Positions 55,099 through 55,271 of a DNA stretch of 55,271 nt are shown in pieces (the stretch's first letter is position 1; each line of letters opens with the position of its first letter). The notes under the pieces were generated by a model. The model was not told where the DNA came from. It worked only from the letters and a program-made list of their open reading frames with translations, and did not search any database. Origin of the DNA: a virus. Location of the stretch: positions 1 through 55,271 of IMG/VR virus record IMGVR_UViG_3300046804_000671; one strand, written 5' to 3'. The translations under genes and the position numbers were made by a program.

Positions 55099-55271
55099 AC
55101 TAGCTGCGGCTGGCTGGTCGTGGGCGCGCTCAGACCGGCAGGGGGGGGCGACCCCACCCACCGGCACCCCCCTGTGCGGCAGCGGGTCCCCCGGCGGCAA
55201 GCCACGCCAACTAATCCGCACACCCGGTACCCCCACATATAAAAATTAATTCCCCCAAATAAAAATTATCC
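55099..55271. other. Non-coding right edge
   Basis: A GC-rich segment with a G8 run and C-rich blocks is followed by an AT-rich end (ATATAAAAATTAATT, AAATAAAAATTATCC). No gene seen. The sharp composition change resembles an origin or packaging boundary, but no defined element can be named. Confidence 0.5.

Overview
This window is tailed-bacteriophage DNA. It encodes a HK97-type major capsid protein, holin, endolysin, P22-like head-to-tail parts, paralogous tail fibres, very large internal virion proteins, a small terminase, dense operons with ATGA-type overlaps, and tRNAs. The P22 gp4-like and gp10-like proteins plus the internal-virion set (GNAT-like protein, Gln/Ala-rich protein, tail-lysozyme protein, 2475-residue polyvalent protein) point to a short-tailed, podovirus-like virion. 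The host cannot be read from the sequence. Near-consensus sigma70 promoters and no visible phage RNA polymerase suggest use of host transcription. Large terminase, portal, scaffold and DNA polymerase are not in the window, so the genome probably continues beyond it.

Layout. 1-30028 (+) is the virion and lysis arm: capsid, small basic proteins, holin and endolysin, head-tail adaptors, two modular fibres, and then the internal virion proteins. The 2475-residue protein carries a GHKL (Hsp90/histidine-kinase-type) ATPase core and two HExxH zincin motifs. 30029-39387 (-) is a metabolism, recombination and tRNA arm: metallophosphoesterase, B12-dependent ribonucleotide reductase, dUTPase, five tRNAs (Pro, Gly, Ser, Arg, Thr, all with encoded CCA), DUF3310, HNH nuclease, a small SSB-like protein with a DDDVPF tip, ERF annealing protein and a PD-(D/E)XK nuclease. 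39386-43938 (+) holds RusA, a roughly 365-nt structured non-coding region with its own promoter, a cytosine methyltransferase and a primase-helicase. 43935-53138 (-) is an accessory arm: a DnaA-domain-IV-like protein, a GNAT, a Gp88-like Cys protein, and a MoxR AAA+ / coiled-coil / zincin-VWA cassette interleaved with microproteins. 53344 onward holds the small terminase, a GC-rich gene, and a non-coding right end.

The most unusual signals are: (1) the GHKL-zincin module inside the giant virion protein; (2) the MoxR/DUF3150-like/VWA cassette; (3) a tandem array of seven Fur-box-like 7-1-7 palindromes (one a perfect TGATAATCATTATCA) at about 34-41 bp spacing at the right end; (4) a second dispersed palindrome, TTCCCAACnGTTGGGAA, at about seven sites, several overlapping ribosome-binding or start sites; (5) two candidate structured RNAs (31600-31782 minus, 40256-40620 plus), each behind its own promoter. 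All functional calls rest on reading motifs by eye; no search was run.
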